Positions 33,986 through 51,526 of a stretch of 64,000 bases of DNA are shown one piece after another; position 1 is the stretch's first letter; each line of letters starts with the position of its first letter. A model generated the notes under the pieces. It saw only the letters and a list, made by a program, of their open reading frames with translations, searched no databases and was not told the DNA's origin. The stretch is from Litomosoides sigmodontis. Its lineage: Eukaryota; Nematoda; Chromadorea; Rhabditida; Onchocercidae. The position numbers were made by a program, and so were the translations under genes. The stretch spans positions 4,193,738 to 4,257,737 of the forward strand of contig OY718808.1 of NCBI GenBank assembly GCA_963070105.1, given 5' to 3'.

Positions 33986-35389
33986 ATGATTACCTCATCG
34001 CAAAACGTCATTTGTTTGGTGGCAATTATTTTCGCACCAATGACTTTCACATCTTCAATTGTAAGTTTGCTTACAATCCCTCTTTGCCTTTGGATAATTT
34101 CTTTTTGTAAATTTTTTTGAAATGATGAAAAATGAAATTGTAGTGAATAATGTAATGAATGAATGAATTGAGTAATTGTTGCAGGTGTAGGAGAACTGTT
34201 GTTTTATTGCAATTCCTCCTTTTTTCTTTCATCGCTTTTCAATTTAGCATCATAGAAGAGGACAAGAAGCCGAAAAAAAGAAGCACAATGTTTGCTTTCT
34301 AAAAATGATACATGCGCCAGGCATGAATCCGCTAATTCGAACCGATAAAAATGGCAAAACATGTCGAATTAATTTAACAATTCCGGTCTGTCGAGGATTT
34401 TGTCCAACCTATGAGGTTTATTTTTCACGCACTTTTCTTTTTAAAGTGGTATATTTGAGAGAAGTTTTTTCCCTTTTTTTTGGTTTTTCTTTTTGCTTGC
34501 AATTTGGCATGTTGAAAATTTTTGACAATTTGATAATTGTATTTAAATTTCAGTATGGAACTCATGAATTCCCACATCGAAGTCAAAAAAGCGAAGTATG
34601 CGTTCCAGAAGGTGGCAAATTTGAGAAGATAATGTTGACAGAATGTGACGATGACGCCGATCCGGTAATTCGTGCTGTAACAGTACTACATGGTGCAAAA
34701 TGCGTCTGCAAAGCGTAAGTTAGAAAATATTTGTTACGTATTCATTTAGTAATGGAATCTTGAAATTTTTGAAAATTTTAATTTAATTCAATTAAAATTT
34801 CTTCTCTTTAGCTTCTCGTGTTAATTTAATAGGCAAAATAAGAGAAATAAAATCTGTCTTGATTTGAGTTTGATCAAATTTTTCAACAAAGTGGCTTGAA
34901 ATTTACTCGTAAATTTTTTCACGCAATAAATGAATTTTATTCAGCAATTATTAAGCATCTTTTTTACCTCTGGCGACAAAATCTTCATTGAAATTTGAAT
35001 GCTGAACCTCATTATGAATAATTGCAGGAAAATTTTCTGTATTTATTTAAAATTTTAAAACAGTTTCAGATTTTCTTTTGCAATATTTATTCGTAAAAAT
35101 GTTTATATTGAGTTATTAAGCAACATATAGGATCGCGCATTAGATTTCTCATATTTTTCAATCTTTTTAAATGTTTTAAAATTGATTTGAAAACAAAATA
35201 AGCTGTTGATATTGACCAACTTTTTTTTATCAATTCTACAAAAAGAAGTTTAAAATGCAGCCAAATTCTGATTGTAATAACTTTTTGAACAATTCTACTG
35301 ATTAAGTAAATATTTAAACTTATTTGATCTTATTTTTTAGATGTGACAAGACGTTGATGAATTGCATGAAGAATAGTTTGTTCAATTGA
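33986..35389 (+). CDS. gplb-1: Glycoprotein hormone beta-5 (thyrostimulin beta-like) cystine-knot subunit
   Basis: Secreted neuroendocrine hormone subunit; in the family it pairs with a GPA2-type alpha subunit and acts on an LGR receptor. Exons 33986-34060, 34248-34415, 34554-34714 and 35341-35389, all in phase, 150 residues. The first exon is almost wholly a signal peptide (hydrophobic VICLVAIIFAP). The mature chain has exactly ten Cys: NVC, KTC, PVC, GFC, EVC, TEC, KCVC (two), KAC and MNC. The CRGFCP motif and the closing CVCKAC have the spacing of GPB5; as in GPB5 there are no extra seat-belt cysteines. One N-glycosylation site (NLT) lies beside the second Cys. ATG 33986 is chosen because it opens the signal peptide; an ATG further upstream would read through the (CTA)n array. 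AATAAA occurs at 35503. The alternative, another cystine-knot family such as bursicon, fits the Cys pattern less well. Confidence 0.85.
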
Positions 35390-35544
35390 TTTTCAAATTT
35401 AAATTTTGATTATTTTGAATTTATCGATTTGAAAACAATTATGCAAAATTTTTTTTTAATTCCATTTTCCATCCAATTTGTTATGTTTATTTTGTCGGAT
35501 GAAATAAAACTTTTAGTCGAATGTTTTAATTATTTTCAAACTAT

Positions 35545-35671
<127 letters not shown>

Positions 35672-38334
35672 TGATGAATAGAAAATGATGCAGGCAAGTT
35701 ATGTTACTTTTAGTGGAGAATTATTATTTATAGCAAGAATTCATCAGTTAATTTGTGGAAAAAACTTGAAATATATCACAGCAATAGTGCACATAGTATG
35801 GGGAATAAAAGTTAAAAAAAGTGTACTTACTGTAAGTTCAATTCAACAAGGATGTTTGTTTTGCACTTCCGACTAAACTTTGAGAGGTAGCAATTTAGTT
35901 TTAAGCGAAAAAAAACTTCGAGAAGCAATTTAATAATAAAAAGTGACAAGAGCAGCGCAAATATTGCTAAGAGTTAAGAAATTTATTTGAGAAAAAAAAA
36001 GCTTTTCTTCAAGTTAATTACCTGGAAATCGTTACTTCAAGCGATAAATTCGATTTACTGCTGAAATTTTCACATTTTACAAGTGTCGGCAAGTGGTAAA
36101 TTTCGCACTTCTAATTTCAATTAAATGCACCCTTATTTGTTGTGCGTTTGCACTTGCAGGAATTAATAGCATCCGATCCATGCTACGATTTAATCGTTTT
36201 CTTTTTTTTAAGTTCAACTCAGCACTGAGCTTGACCATTAGATTGCTTACTGTACCACTGTGTCTCTTTACAAATTAAAAGCGAAATTTTTTTGACGAAA
36301 AAATAATATTTCACTTTTGCTCTTAGCAATTAATGCAAAAGTAAGCAAATGCATTTGTTATGATGAAAATTAGCAGTGACGAATAGCAACCATTATTATT
36401 ATTATTATTGCCATTAGATATAACTAATTAATTATTATTACTATTGCTATTATTATGATTATCATTATTATTACTGCATGAGCACATATGATTTCATCTT
36501 TCTCGAGCCAAAAAAATAGGCCATCAACAGATTTATCACTTTCAGTCATTTTTTACTAGAAACTGTTATCACTTTAATTGTGAACAACCTGATACAGTCT
36601 CTGGCCTACAGATTAGGACTGTTTTTGCAAACAAAAAATATCGAAAATCACGGAAGTGAAAGAGATGTCTAATTTGAGTGCACGAAAGCTAAGCTTTTAA
36701 TTTTAGGATAGGTAAATGACGTTATCGAAGTGTTGCACTGTACGCATGCACAACGTTACAATTAGCAATAAAGTATTTACCGGTAAACCGGAGAATTCAG
36801 GATTCGTCGAATTTTACTGCTCAGAAGAGGGGGGTGATTGTGCAGGATGATGGAGGATTTTGTTTCCAGCGAGGTGTTGTTTACATTCATTCGTACGGCG
36901 ATAAATGATCCTTAACCTTATAAGTAAATAATCAATTTTATTGCTAATTTCTCAAACACGTAATTTAACTTTATTGCTCAACAACGACTTATAGTAATTA
37001 AATTTAAGGAAATTCAATGAAATTCATTATAATACTTGCACTGTTCTTATAGCTTTTACCTCATTAGTTACACCGAATGAAATTATTCTTTAATTTTTAT
37101 TCCAAAGTCAAATTATAGACGATTTTTGTTTTTTTTTTACTAATTAGCACTAATAATGCATACTACAGCGAACCATTTCCACTATTCCTAGTTTGCACGA
37201 TCAAAAATCATTCGAATTTCGTTTTCAGAAAAGAGAAATAAGGAATTAAAGCATAAATAATTAAAGTAAATTTATTGCTTAACTAAGGGAAAATTTTTTT
37301 TTTCATCACGGCTTTTGCCTTTTATCAATACTTGCTTATTTTAAGTAACCAGTAATTTTGTTCGCTGCCTAACTGAAAACTAAAATTTCAAAAACAAATG
37401 GAGAAGAAAGTTTTTAATGATTTCAGGCAGTGTGAATTCGTTAAGTGCATGAGAGTAATGGTAATTTCAATTGACCAGTTAATAATTCGCTGATGATATA
37501 TTCGCAATCTTACGCTTTACTTTCATCTTAGCTTGCCGTTCAATAAAACTATTACCATTGTCAGTAATTCTCACTTGTAAAATTGATTATTTTCTAGCAA
37601 ACAACAAATGTAATGGTTATTACGATATTACTCAATACAGTGTACTGGTGCGTCCACTGTCACGATTTCGCTATTTCCTACAGTTAACAATGTGGCGAAT
37701 TGTCTGATGGCATAGGGAACTGTTACGGTATGGTTGCCATAACGATGCAATTTCAAACTTCCATGAATATGTTAAGCGATAATGATGAAAATTCGTTACG
37801 GTATTTTACGAATCGGTCTCTTACTGTATTTAATTCATTGATCCCATGCGGCTTGCTCGCGGAGAAATGAGAAATAGTTGGATTACTAGTGATGGATTTG
37901 AAGGACAACTAATTTAAAATCTATGAGAAAACACAATTTGTGTTGTCATTAAAATTTTATTGCAAATTTTCTCTTTTCAAAATGAACAATCAATGAAATT
38001 TTAATTTAAACGAATTGGATGCTATGCGAGTGAATGTATGCCAACACAAACCAACAAACACAAAGCACATTGCTGAACCTACGTAAGCACAGGAAGGAGT
38101 AGCGATTAGTTCGCAATCGGACCGGAAATATTTCCGGAAAACCGTACTATTTACTGACAAAAAAACTCATTTTTTGCTAAATGCAATGAATTTTCGTTCC
38201 AACAAGGACATCGAATGTTCGCTAAATTTTCTGTGAATTTTCCGTGTGGGAATTGCGCATTTCCAATAAATTCAAAAATATCAAATGAATCACAAGTGTT
38301 GCAGTTTAGTTTTTTCCATCCTAAGCGTTTTAAT

Positions 38335-38801
38335 TTGAATTTAATTTTAACGAATAATTAATTCTCTGCAACTTTTGCTTTTAAACGAATTTATTTTTGG
38401 AGCAATGATAAATTAGAGAAATTTAGTATGAAATTTGTGCAAAATTTAATCGATATTATTTGTTGTTAATCATCTAATGAATAATTGAATTTATTTTAAA
38501 AAATTGACCATTAAAAGAGACGAATTTAGCAAAAGCAATACTTCATTCCTCTCATTTTTTCCTTTTTTATTTCAATAGCAATCTTTGAATGATCGTTGCT
38601 AGCAAAATGCTATCACTAAAAATGACAATAATTAAAATAAATGCCATCAAAATAAATAATAATTATGAAGTGAAATTGAAGAAGCAAATATAATGCATAA
38701 ATAATCAATGTGAATTTAATTTTAACGAATAACCAATTCGCAGCATTTTTTGCTTTTGAACGAATTTATTTTCATGGAGCGATGATAAATTCAGCAAAAT
38801 T
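38335..38801. repeat. Diverged direct repeat of about 90 bp
   Basis: 38335-38423 and 38711-38801 share TGAATTTAATTTTAACGAAT, then TTTTGCTTTT, AACGAATTTATTTT, GGAGC and ATGATAAATT in the same order, with scattered substitutions and small indels. Confidence 0.75.
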
Positions 38802-39515
38802 TCATAGATGAGAAATTTCATAGATGGACAAATAAGTAATTTTATATTAATTTTAATTTTGTTTGGAAATAATCTAATTCTAATTTAACAGCGATGACGA
38901 GGCTTCAAAGGAAGCTATCGTAGTGCTTAAGCAACGCTGAATGCTAATGTTTCTGTGGCAACCCTTTGTGAAATGTAATAACTCTTTGTGAAATCAGTGA
39001 AATGCAGTATCCTTCCTGTCCCTCCCGTCACATTCATTAAACAATAATTTATGATTTGACGTCGTGCACTGATTACTCTATCACACTACTCCTCCGTATA
39101 GATAAATCTCTCAGTTAGAAAAAAAATTAACTGTCTAAAATTTGGTTAACTAATGAATAAATTTCGAGAATGCCAAAGATGAAGCACTGACTTAATTAGT
39201 TTAGATTATCAGTGCAAAATTGAATTTTTATTATTGTGGGAACACAACAAATATTTGCAACAATTTCTGCTCTAAAAAAAAATTTCTTTTGCTAAAAATT
39301 TACACATTTTGGTGATAATTTAGTAAGTTAAAAGGAAAAAAAAAAAGCGTTGAAGCGAGCTATCGGTGTGCAATTTTTGAATTTCAAAAAATTTCGAATA
39401 CTTACTGTTACGATTGGACAGATATTTGTTTTTGCTGTAAAATGTAATATATGAAATTTTGTTAATTTTCATCAAAGCGGCTGCTGTCTTTTTTTTTCCG
39501 GAAAATTTTCAGAAA

Positions 39516-41523
39516 ATGAATGGAACAAATGTAGAACTTTGTGCTGAAGCATACCATTTACAGTCAAATTTTTTTTTTCAATGTACGCAATTTTTCATGC
39601 TCTTTGTGAATGCTACAGGCGCAATTCTCATCCTACACATTGCAACAGTTATTTTCATCAAAAAGGTAAAACTTTTCGGGGAAAGTTCGCATTTTATTTC
39701 ACACATGTTAATTTCGCCATTAATTACTTATCAGAGGGATTGTCACTAATTGTAGCTAACTTGTAATTCCACTAAATTGAATTCTCATCTTCTATTACTG
39801 AGTTGAGGATGTGAAATGAAAAGTGAAGTAAAGTGTTTTTGAAGTGATATGGCACATTTGTTGTGTTTGTTTGTTTGTTTCAGATATTTCATATGAATTT
39901 GAGGATTTTCTTGTTAAACTTATTGGTTTTGTTACTTTTTCGAACATTTGTAATCGTTTATCGATCGTCTACTTTTATATATCGTTTGATAACTTATAAG
40001 GTTGCTGCTTTTTTTTTCACGTAATTACGTTAAAATTGCAAGGTAAAATAGTTCTTGCAAAAAAATTTTAATAAATTTTAATTTAATGCGATAATGAGTT
40101 AGACATGGCTGTAAAAACCTAGAAATTTTAGGACCACTGCTGCTTCCTCGAAAATTCCATTAAATGTTCAATTTTGAGTATTTCCGGTGCGGCACCTCTC
40201 AAATGTCTTCGATATGCATTTATTGCAATTACGGTTGAACGATTCATTGCTATGTGCTTTTATTATCGCTACGAAAACTGGAAATATCCAGTTGCGCTTC
40301 CTTTCCTACCCTTAACGGTCCGTTTTCCAAATGTTGAAATTAACAAAAATTTATTTAAAATTTTTCCATCAACAATTTTAAAATTTTGCGTAAATTCTGT
40401 ACGATACTATGCAGTTGTAAAATAAATTACTGCACAGAAGTAAATCACACTTTAAAAAATTTGGAAAATGTTTCAGAAGTATATGGCAATTACCTCTAAA
40501 GGGATAGTAAATTGATAGTTAAAAAAATGCCTACTTTTTTTTCAGTGGTTTGAAATAGCACTAAGTATCAAGGATGTGGTGTCGGTACTCAATCGAAGTC
40601 AGAAAACCTACAGAAGTTATTGCTCGTCGATCACCGTTAAAGCAGTTCCTTACTTTAAATTAGCATTGGAAATACCAATTCTCATCGGCATCTTCTTTCT
40701 ACTTCTGATGACACGCATGATTAGCAAGAGGAAAATGATGTTAGAATATCTCGCTTACTAAAACTATTATTTTTACTAAGCTCAACTCTCTGCTATCATC
40801 AAATGAAACTAAAACGAAGCAAAATTCCAAATTTCTCTTTCCCGTAATTGAAAATTCAAAAGTTTACGCTAATCTAAATATTCTACGCTGACTAATTTAG
40901 ACTTCAAACGCGAGCAGCCGTAGACTCGTTATCGTCACGTTATCAAATTCGAGAAAATATGAAAACATCAAAGACAATGTTCATAGCAACTATAATGTTT
41001 ATCATAAGTTCCCTTGTGAATCTATCGGGAACACTCTTACTGACACATTTGCCACCAATTCGTCTCTTGCATTTTGCAGTTTTAAAAGTAATTAAATTAA
41101 AAAAATTTTTTGCCATAAATAGTTTGTGAAATTCATTCGTGAAATATTCAAAATGCATTAGTGAGCGCGTGAAAGTTACAACGTTATGATATTGAGCATG
41201 CTGGACATTAGCTATTTGTCTATCCAATGAAATACTGAATGGGACGAAGGGATTGCTTAAAGCTCTTTATGTTACCGCCCGCCGTACTAATGCTTGTGTG
41301 ATTGTAGGAAATTACAAGTTTTGCAATTGCAATATTTATCAATGCCTTATCGATTTTACTGATCGTACGAGTGGAAAGGATGAGCGGTAAGATCAAATGG
41401 CTACTTCTTCTTGGCTGCAAGCTGTCCAACAAGGTGGAAGAGGAACCACGGAATCAACCACTCTCAGGCCGACAGCATATCCAAATCATTGAGGAAATGT
41501 GGCAAAAAGAAGTTCCCAAATGA
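39516..41523 (+). CDS. Seven-helix chemoreceptor, Sra superfamily (srab-like)
   Basis: Putative plasma-membrane chemosensory receptor. Exons 39516-39665, 39884-40000, 40132-40317, 40546-40739, 40901-41087 and 41308-41523 join in phase to 349 residues, a normal length for this superfamily. TTTTCAG precedes the ATG by four bases, which suits SL trans-splicing. Hydrophobic spans: QFFMLFVNATGAILILHIA (TM1), FLLNLLVLLLF (TM2), YAFIAITVERFIAMCF with the ER of an ERY-like motif (TM3), YPVALPFLPL (TM4), LALEIPILIGIFFLLL (TM5), TMFIATIMFIISSL (TM6) and FAIAIFINALSILLI (TM7). LSSRYQIREN just before TM6 is the signature that points to the Sra, Srab and Sre group. The hydrophilic tail of about 45 residues is long. 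The fourth donor (AT/GTTAGA) is weak but is the only one that keeps the RYQIREN frame. Subfamily placement is tentative. Confidence 0.75.
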
Positions 41524-41708
41524 TAGGCTGCTTTGCATTCAAGCATTAATGTTAAATCGTAAAAGCGAAAATTCAAATATTCGAATATTAAATCCAAATT
41601 CTGTTGTTTGTTAACCACCGATGTGTTCCACACAATCGTTACCTTTTTCTCATATTTTTTCATTTCATTTCAAGCTTGCATTTCAACATAACTCTTCTCA
41701 TTCCGTCT

Positions 41709-41734
41709 GATAAGAGAGAGAGAGAGAGAGAGAG
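41709..41734. repeat. (GA)n microsatellite
   Basis: About 13 GA units downstream of the chemoreceptor. Confidence 0.9.
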
Positions 41735-42674
41735 ATTGTTATTCGTTTTTCACCAACACCATTCACACCATCTAATAATTAATTGGAACCTTTTAATCAT
41801 ATGAAGTAACATTTAAAACGTGTATTATCTACTTGTTATGTTATATAACTGTTCGAATGTGATTAAATGCTAGGAATTGTTTCTAAAAAATAGTACAAAT
41901 GGATAAGTCATCTAATTATCTAATTATTTTTCCATCGCATCAATGTTATGTGAATGGCTATTAAAGCATCTGCCCGATAATATTAAAGTGTGTAGGTCAA
42001 CCGTAAACTGTAATGCTAAACTGACCCATAAACTGTCCTATAAGTTGTATGAAATACCATAAACATGAAACGATGTGGTACCAACCTGAGGCTCTTTCTA
42101 ATCGGAAAGAACGAGGATAAAATGAGATGTACCAGTTGCTGAGATTAGCACATTTCATACCGACCTGCACCGCCTTCACCATTGCATTCAGTAACGCATG
42201 GTAGTTCTCGATTTCAGGGATTCTTCAGTTTGGGAGTTCTCGGTTTTAGAATCTAATACTGCGTTAGATATGTGTAAAATAATCTTCCATTAGGCCCTTA
42301 TGAGGCTAATTAATGATAGCATTATTTTTTTTAATTTTTTATTTTTGAGCAAAAGGTATACTTATGGAAATATTATGCTAAAATGTACCGTAAGCATAAA
42401 ACAGTCGATGTAACTTTGACAAATTGAATGAAAGGCTATTACGGGCAAAGTTAAGTGCATTTACAGAGATGGGATTGAGGAATAATATGAACTAAATGAT
42501 TCAGTTAGTACCGGAGGTTCTACCGAAGAGTAAACGATAAATCATACTCGTACGTTGGGTCACTTTTTATGAGCAATTTCCTTATTTTTTTCCTTTTCCA
42601 AATATTTTCAGGGGCATTGTTTATTTTAGAACTTTGTAAATAGCAGTTGCATTTCCGCTTTCATCGTTTAGAAG

Positions 42675-46761
<4,087 letters not shown>

Positions 46762-49659
46762 AATAGCAGCGGCAGGTTCTCGTAAAAAGAAAGAGATTCA
46801 CAAAGTTTTTTCATTTTAGGTTTGTTTTTGTTTAGGCACAACGAGAATTTTTCTATGCAATAGTCGATCATGTCTTTTTGTGAAATTCCGGCCCTAGGAA
46901 TTAATATTGTAATTTTGATTGTACTGGGAAAAATATGGTGTTCTCTTCTAGAACAAGCAAGGTGATGAAAAAACGAAAATTGATTGAATTTTGACTACGA
47001 AAGTTCGTTTTTATTGAAAAAAGTGTACGATATTAATATTTAAATCTGGGCAAGGATGAAAACTAATAAGGTAGAGTAATGTAGATTTTATCAAATTTTC
47101 TGCTATTTGAATTGGGATTGATCTAAATTAGTCGTCAATCTATTAGTTAATTATTTGCCATCTGGTTGACTTTTCATTTGTTGATCAATAACAATAAATC
47201 TTATTAACGGTACAATTGATATTTTATTCAGCGATTCAGCGACATTTATTTTTGTTATTTATATGTTATGCTTCTTTAAGCGCTTATTTTTCGTCTTTCT
47301 GGAATTATATATTGCAGCTGTTTTACGCCATCAGCAGTTATATCTTTTACTTTTTTGATTCGTAAAATGTGCTATTAAATGTTCATATTTATTGCAATGA
47401 TATTTTTGATTTTTATTGTTCTGTGCCTATACACTTGAATTTGAGCTTTGCTCATCTTCATGTCGTGATATATTTATAGTATTTCTCCACTTCGCTTTCT
47501 TTATTTAAAGTACTTTAATTTTTTCGTGCTACTTTTCTGCTTTATATTTCATCGTGACGAAGTGCATTCGCTAACTCTTTTCATTAACATAAGTCTTAGT
47601 AATTGTTTTGTGTAGATATGCGAATATGAATGAAATTATGGATAACATTTATATCTTTGTTAAAGAGTTACGAAATGCTACGATGCTAGCATATACCATT
47701 ATTCTTAATTTTTATTAAGATTAATAACAATGCAAATTCTTTGTGACAACGACAAGGATTAACTTAAAATTGTTTTACTCGCATTACTATAAATGTAATA
47801 GAAGTAATGGAATGTTAGAACAATCTATGTTCCTTGCCCTGTGATAAGAGGCTGTACTACTCTAAATTTTTAAAAGAGCCTAATTATTTAAGGAACTGAT
47901 GCAGTTCTTAATATCTTTAGGTAGGATGTTGGCAGACCACGAATGACAAGCTCAATTCGGAGTGGCAGCCCCTGAGTTTGGGTTGAAAATAAATGAAGGA
48001 AACGTAACCATAGCGAATGGGTAAATTACTGTCTCTCATCACAAAGAGCAACTTATATTTGTAATAGCAAAAGTTGGAGATGCTGCAAGATCCGATTACG
48101 TGGTGATTATTAAAAAGCTGAAATTTACTTTGAAATTGCAAATGGAATATTTCGCTGTATGTTTAATTACATTTAAATCGTTGTGGTTTTTGTGTGGGAA
48201 AATACAACAAATGCATGTAGTGGTCGAGAAAATCACGAAAGCAGAAAACATATTAATGTGATTTCATCTATTGAACAAAAAATCAAAAGGCAGAGAGAAG
48301 AGTTGTCTTAACAATAACATTAATTGAATCATTCATTTTACTCAACAATACATAATGAATGAGTTGTTAATTAAGGGATTTTCTACATTCGAAATTGAAT
48401 GGTGTGTGTGTGTGTGTGTGTGCGTGTGTGCGTGTGTGTGTGGGATAGTGAGAATAATGCATCATTAATCAGTAACGTATATGATTAATGATAATGTCAG
48501 TGTGATCAGACTTGCTTGAAACTGTTTCGTTTCGTCATAATTATTGGTTGCAACGACGAAGAAGTCGGATATTTTCAATGTAATATGGCCATCAAACAAG
48601 TAAACTGAAAAGCAGGCAAAGAAGAGTGAAAGAGGAAGAAGAGAGTGAAGCGCAACGAGTAGCAATTATCGATCAGGTAATATTATTAATTTTAACAAAA
48701 ATTAATATTTCATGATTAATGCAGCTAAATTTGTTACCGTTATAATATGCATGAAAATATTTGATTAATCTTTTCTCCTACTGTTCTTTTTTCATTTTGC
48801 AGGCAATGTGATGAAAAAAAAATGAGGTAACAAAATTACTGCATAACAATTCAGTAGTTAAAATTAAAATTGCATTTAAAAAAAACTAGCAATATACACA
48901 AGGTTCACTGAAATGAACAAAGAGGGAGAGAGAGAGAGAGAGAAAGAAAGATGGAGATGTACTATTTTAGGACATATTTAGCTATCACACAGTCGTGAGA
49001 AAAGACCCGTTACTAATTGTTTCAAGCTGTCGTAAATTGTTACCAAATTAATACTTAAAATTGTTTCCTTCTTTCTTTTTGAAACACCATATAGAGTAGT
49101 AACGAAAATTATTAAAAATCAGTTTTAAACAATTTTACTTAAGTTTCATTTTTATTATTTCAAAACTTTTTTTTTTCTACTTTTATTTGCACATATTTGA
49201 TTGTTTTTATGCTAATCAATCGCAATTAAAGCATGAAATGGATTTTCGAGCATAGAAATTCAGAAAAGAAAAACCAGATAGTTATTATTTCCGTAAGAGA
49301 AGTCACAACCGTTCATTGATAGTTGAATTTTTCTTGGTCGTATCGTAACTATTCTACAACGAACTAGAAAAAAGTATACGATATCATAAACTATTACGAT
49401 AGTAATAATGGATTATGCTATAATTTAAGTACTACTTTATCACAAGGAATATTTTAAAAGTAAAAATTACCTTTGCAGTGTAGTTACTGCAATTCTAAAC
49501 AGGTTTAATTTTGTGTTTTTTTTTGCATCTAAAGTGGAAATTTAAAAAAAAAATGGAGAGAAGCTTGTAAATTATCGGAACCTGCTAAAAGTCCCAGCTA
49601 ACTAATTGCCTACTTTAAAAGTTGGCATAGTAAGCTTTATTTGCAAGTAATTTGCTTAC
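46762..49659. other. Intergenic, no gene seen
   Basis: AT-rich spacer between pak-2 and the lectin gene, which converge here. A (GT)n array with GC interruptions lies at 48402-48442 and a short (GA)n near 48926-48943. Confidence 0.6.
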
Positions 49660-51526
49660 CTATTTCCTGTTATTGTAAGGTTTCGGATCTTTTTGACAAA
49701 TATAAGGCGCAACATTGCGACAGCAACTTTGAAACCATTCACCATTTGTGACATTCATTTTGGTGCATGGACGTGTGGATTTGATTACAGGTTTCTTGCC
49801 TATAAAATTTTAACCTGATACGACCACCTACGTGCACAATAACTAGTTGAGTTGAGTGTCGTAAAATATTAATTCAAAAGCAGCATTAATCAGTTATAAT
49901 TTATTGGCTAGAAGGAATTTGGAAAAAAAATGAACGCAAATATTTTATTGTGCAAAAGTTTTTTTTTTTGATTCACAAAAAGCTGCTAATCCCTGTTAAT
50001 TTTTTAATTTGATAAAATGACAGTATAGTTGAAATGAATTGAAAGGATGGAAAAAGTGATGAAAATTTTGAAAATGAACCATTTTTCCAGCCATGAAAAT
50101 TGAATGACGTTTTATCGGACCATTCATATTCGGTGGCTTTGCCAAATTTTGCACTACCAAGCCATACTTCAGATCCACCACGAGCTATTTCTGAAGTGGT
50201 GAAAATTTTGCAAAATGGATTTTAGAGCATTAAAAATAAAAAACTTTTGCTTATGATTATGCACACTGCTAGCAATGCTAAATTTAATTTCTAGCAAAAA
50301 AAATTTTTAATTTTTAACGTAAAGGAAAAAATTTCATCGCTGCAACTTCTCTCTAAATTACTTTATAAAAAAGTAAAAAAAGAATTGAGTTTGCAAAATA
50401 TGACTGTTCCATTTTTATCCGTTTCATTTGTTGAAATTTTAGGAAAAATACGAAATATTTATTAGTACCTTTGGCAAATCTATTCTCTCGCCAGCTATGT
50501 ACCGATAATTGATGGCCACCTTGCATCAAACAGTGAAATTCACCCTCTGTCCACGTCATTGCTTTCGGAAAATATTTGTAGCATTTTCGAGAGTGCGGCG
50601 AAAATCGCCAGCCTTCCTCACATGTCGAGCATAATGCAACTGCAAATAAGAAATTTATGATTGAAAATTTTCTTTTCAATTTTCATTTGCTAATAATTGC
50701 TGTGAGAAATGTTGTTTCTTTTTCTTGCATCAAACTATTGGGCAATTCTTTCATTGAGAAATAAGCAGCGAATTAGTGTGAGGAAAATTTCAATGATGCA
50801 TTTTGAATTTTCTACTGCAAAAGATGAAAATGAGCATTGCTAGGAGAATTTCCTTTACTTTTTGTTCGCTTTGATATTATTTGATATTATTGTTTTTTAG
50901 TTGAACGCTCCTGCTTAATGAACATGGAGGGTAGTGCTAACCTTGACCACTTCTCATTTAATTCATCAGTCAAATTTGTTGAAATAAAAAGTTGAAAATT
51001 TGGTCCATTTAAAAATGCTGTAGTTTTGCGACCTATTTAAATATTGAAATGTTTTAAAAAAGCGATATAAACTTAAAATAGTAAATTTACAGCTTGCGTT
51101 AGTGCTTGCACAGAAATTCTTAAATTTCTTGCTTTTTAATCGAATTACATTAGAAAAGAGAATTATTCCTAAAAAGGAGTAATATATTATTTTTTTTTTC
51201 TCTCTCTCTCTCTCTCTCTTGTAATATTTGATAATTATTCGATAAAACATTTTAATTGTGCTATGTATTACTAGCCAATTAAAGATACAATTAAATTTGA
51301 TCAGTTTATTTAAATAATTGGCTTGGATTAATTTAAATTTCGCTTCCACAGAAACGATTTTATTACCAATGATAATTTGCAATCACGTCGAGCTGTTCAC
51401 TCATTTCATTGCTAGAAAATGCTAATTTGTATTTTTTTTAAAAATTTTTTGATAGAATAAGATAGGAAAAAATATCTAACCAGTGAAGCATATGGTAAAT
51501 GCGATGATATTGCAACTGCCAACCAT
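49660..51526 (-). CDS. Small secreted C-type lectin domain protein
   Basis: Exons on the minus strand: 51526-51481, 50639-50469, 50190-50080 and 49799-49660; all in phase, 155 residues. Residues 1-17 (MVGSCNIIAFTICF and on) form a signal peptide. One C-type lectin domain fills the rest: CEEGWRFSPHSRKCY opening with the paired Cys, then WTEGEFHCLMQGGHQLSVHS, EVWLGSAKF, YEWSDKTSFNFHGW, a terminal CTKMNVTNGEW, and CCRNVAPYICQK. The calcium-site EPN or QPD triplet is not evident; the loop reads WKNGKKPVI, so sugar binding by the canonical site is doubtful. The neighbouring CC is unusual and may leave a free thiol. One N-x-T site is present. A TTTCAG acceptor lies 31 bases before the ATG. The TTTGCAG acceptor of exon 2 is preferred over an ATG just upstream that reads through it. 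Likely an extracellular or excreted protein. Confidence 0.85.
51197..51219. repeat. (TC)n microsatellite in lectin intron 1
   Basis: About 11 TC units after a T run. Confidence 0.85.

Noticed and set aside
41997..42182. Minus-strand 61-codon ORF starting with ATG
   Set aside because: No domain and no splice or leader signal; sits between two plus-strand genes. Could be revisited with transcripts.
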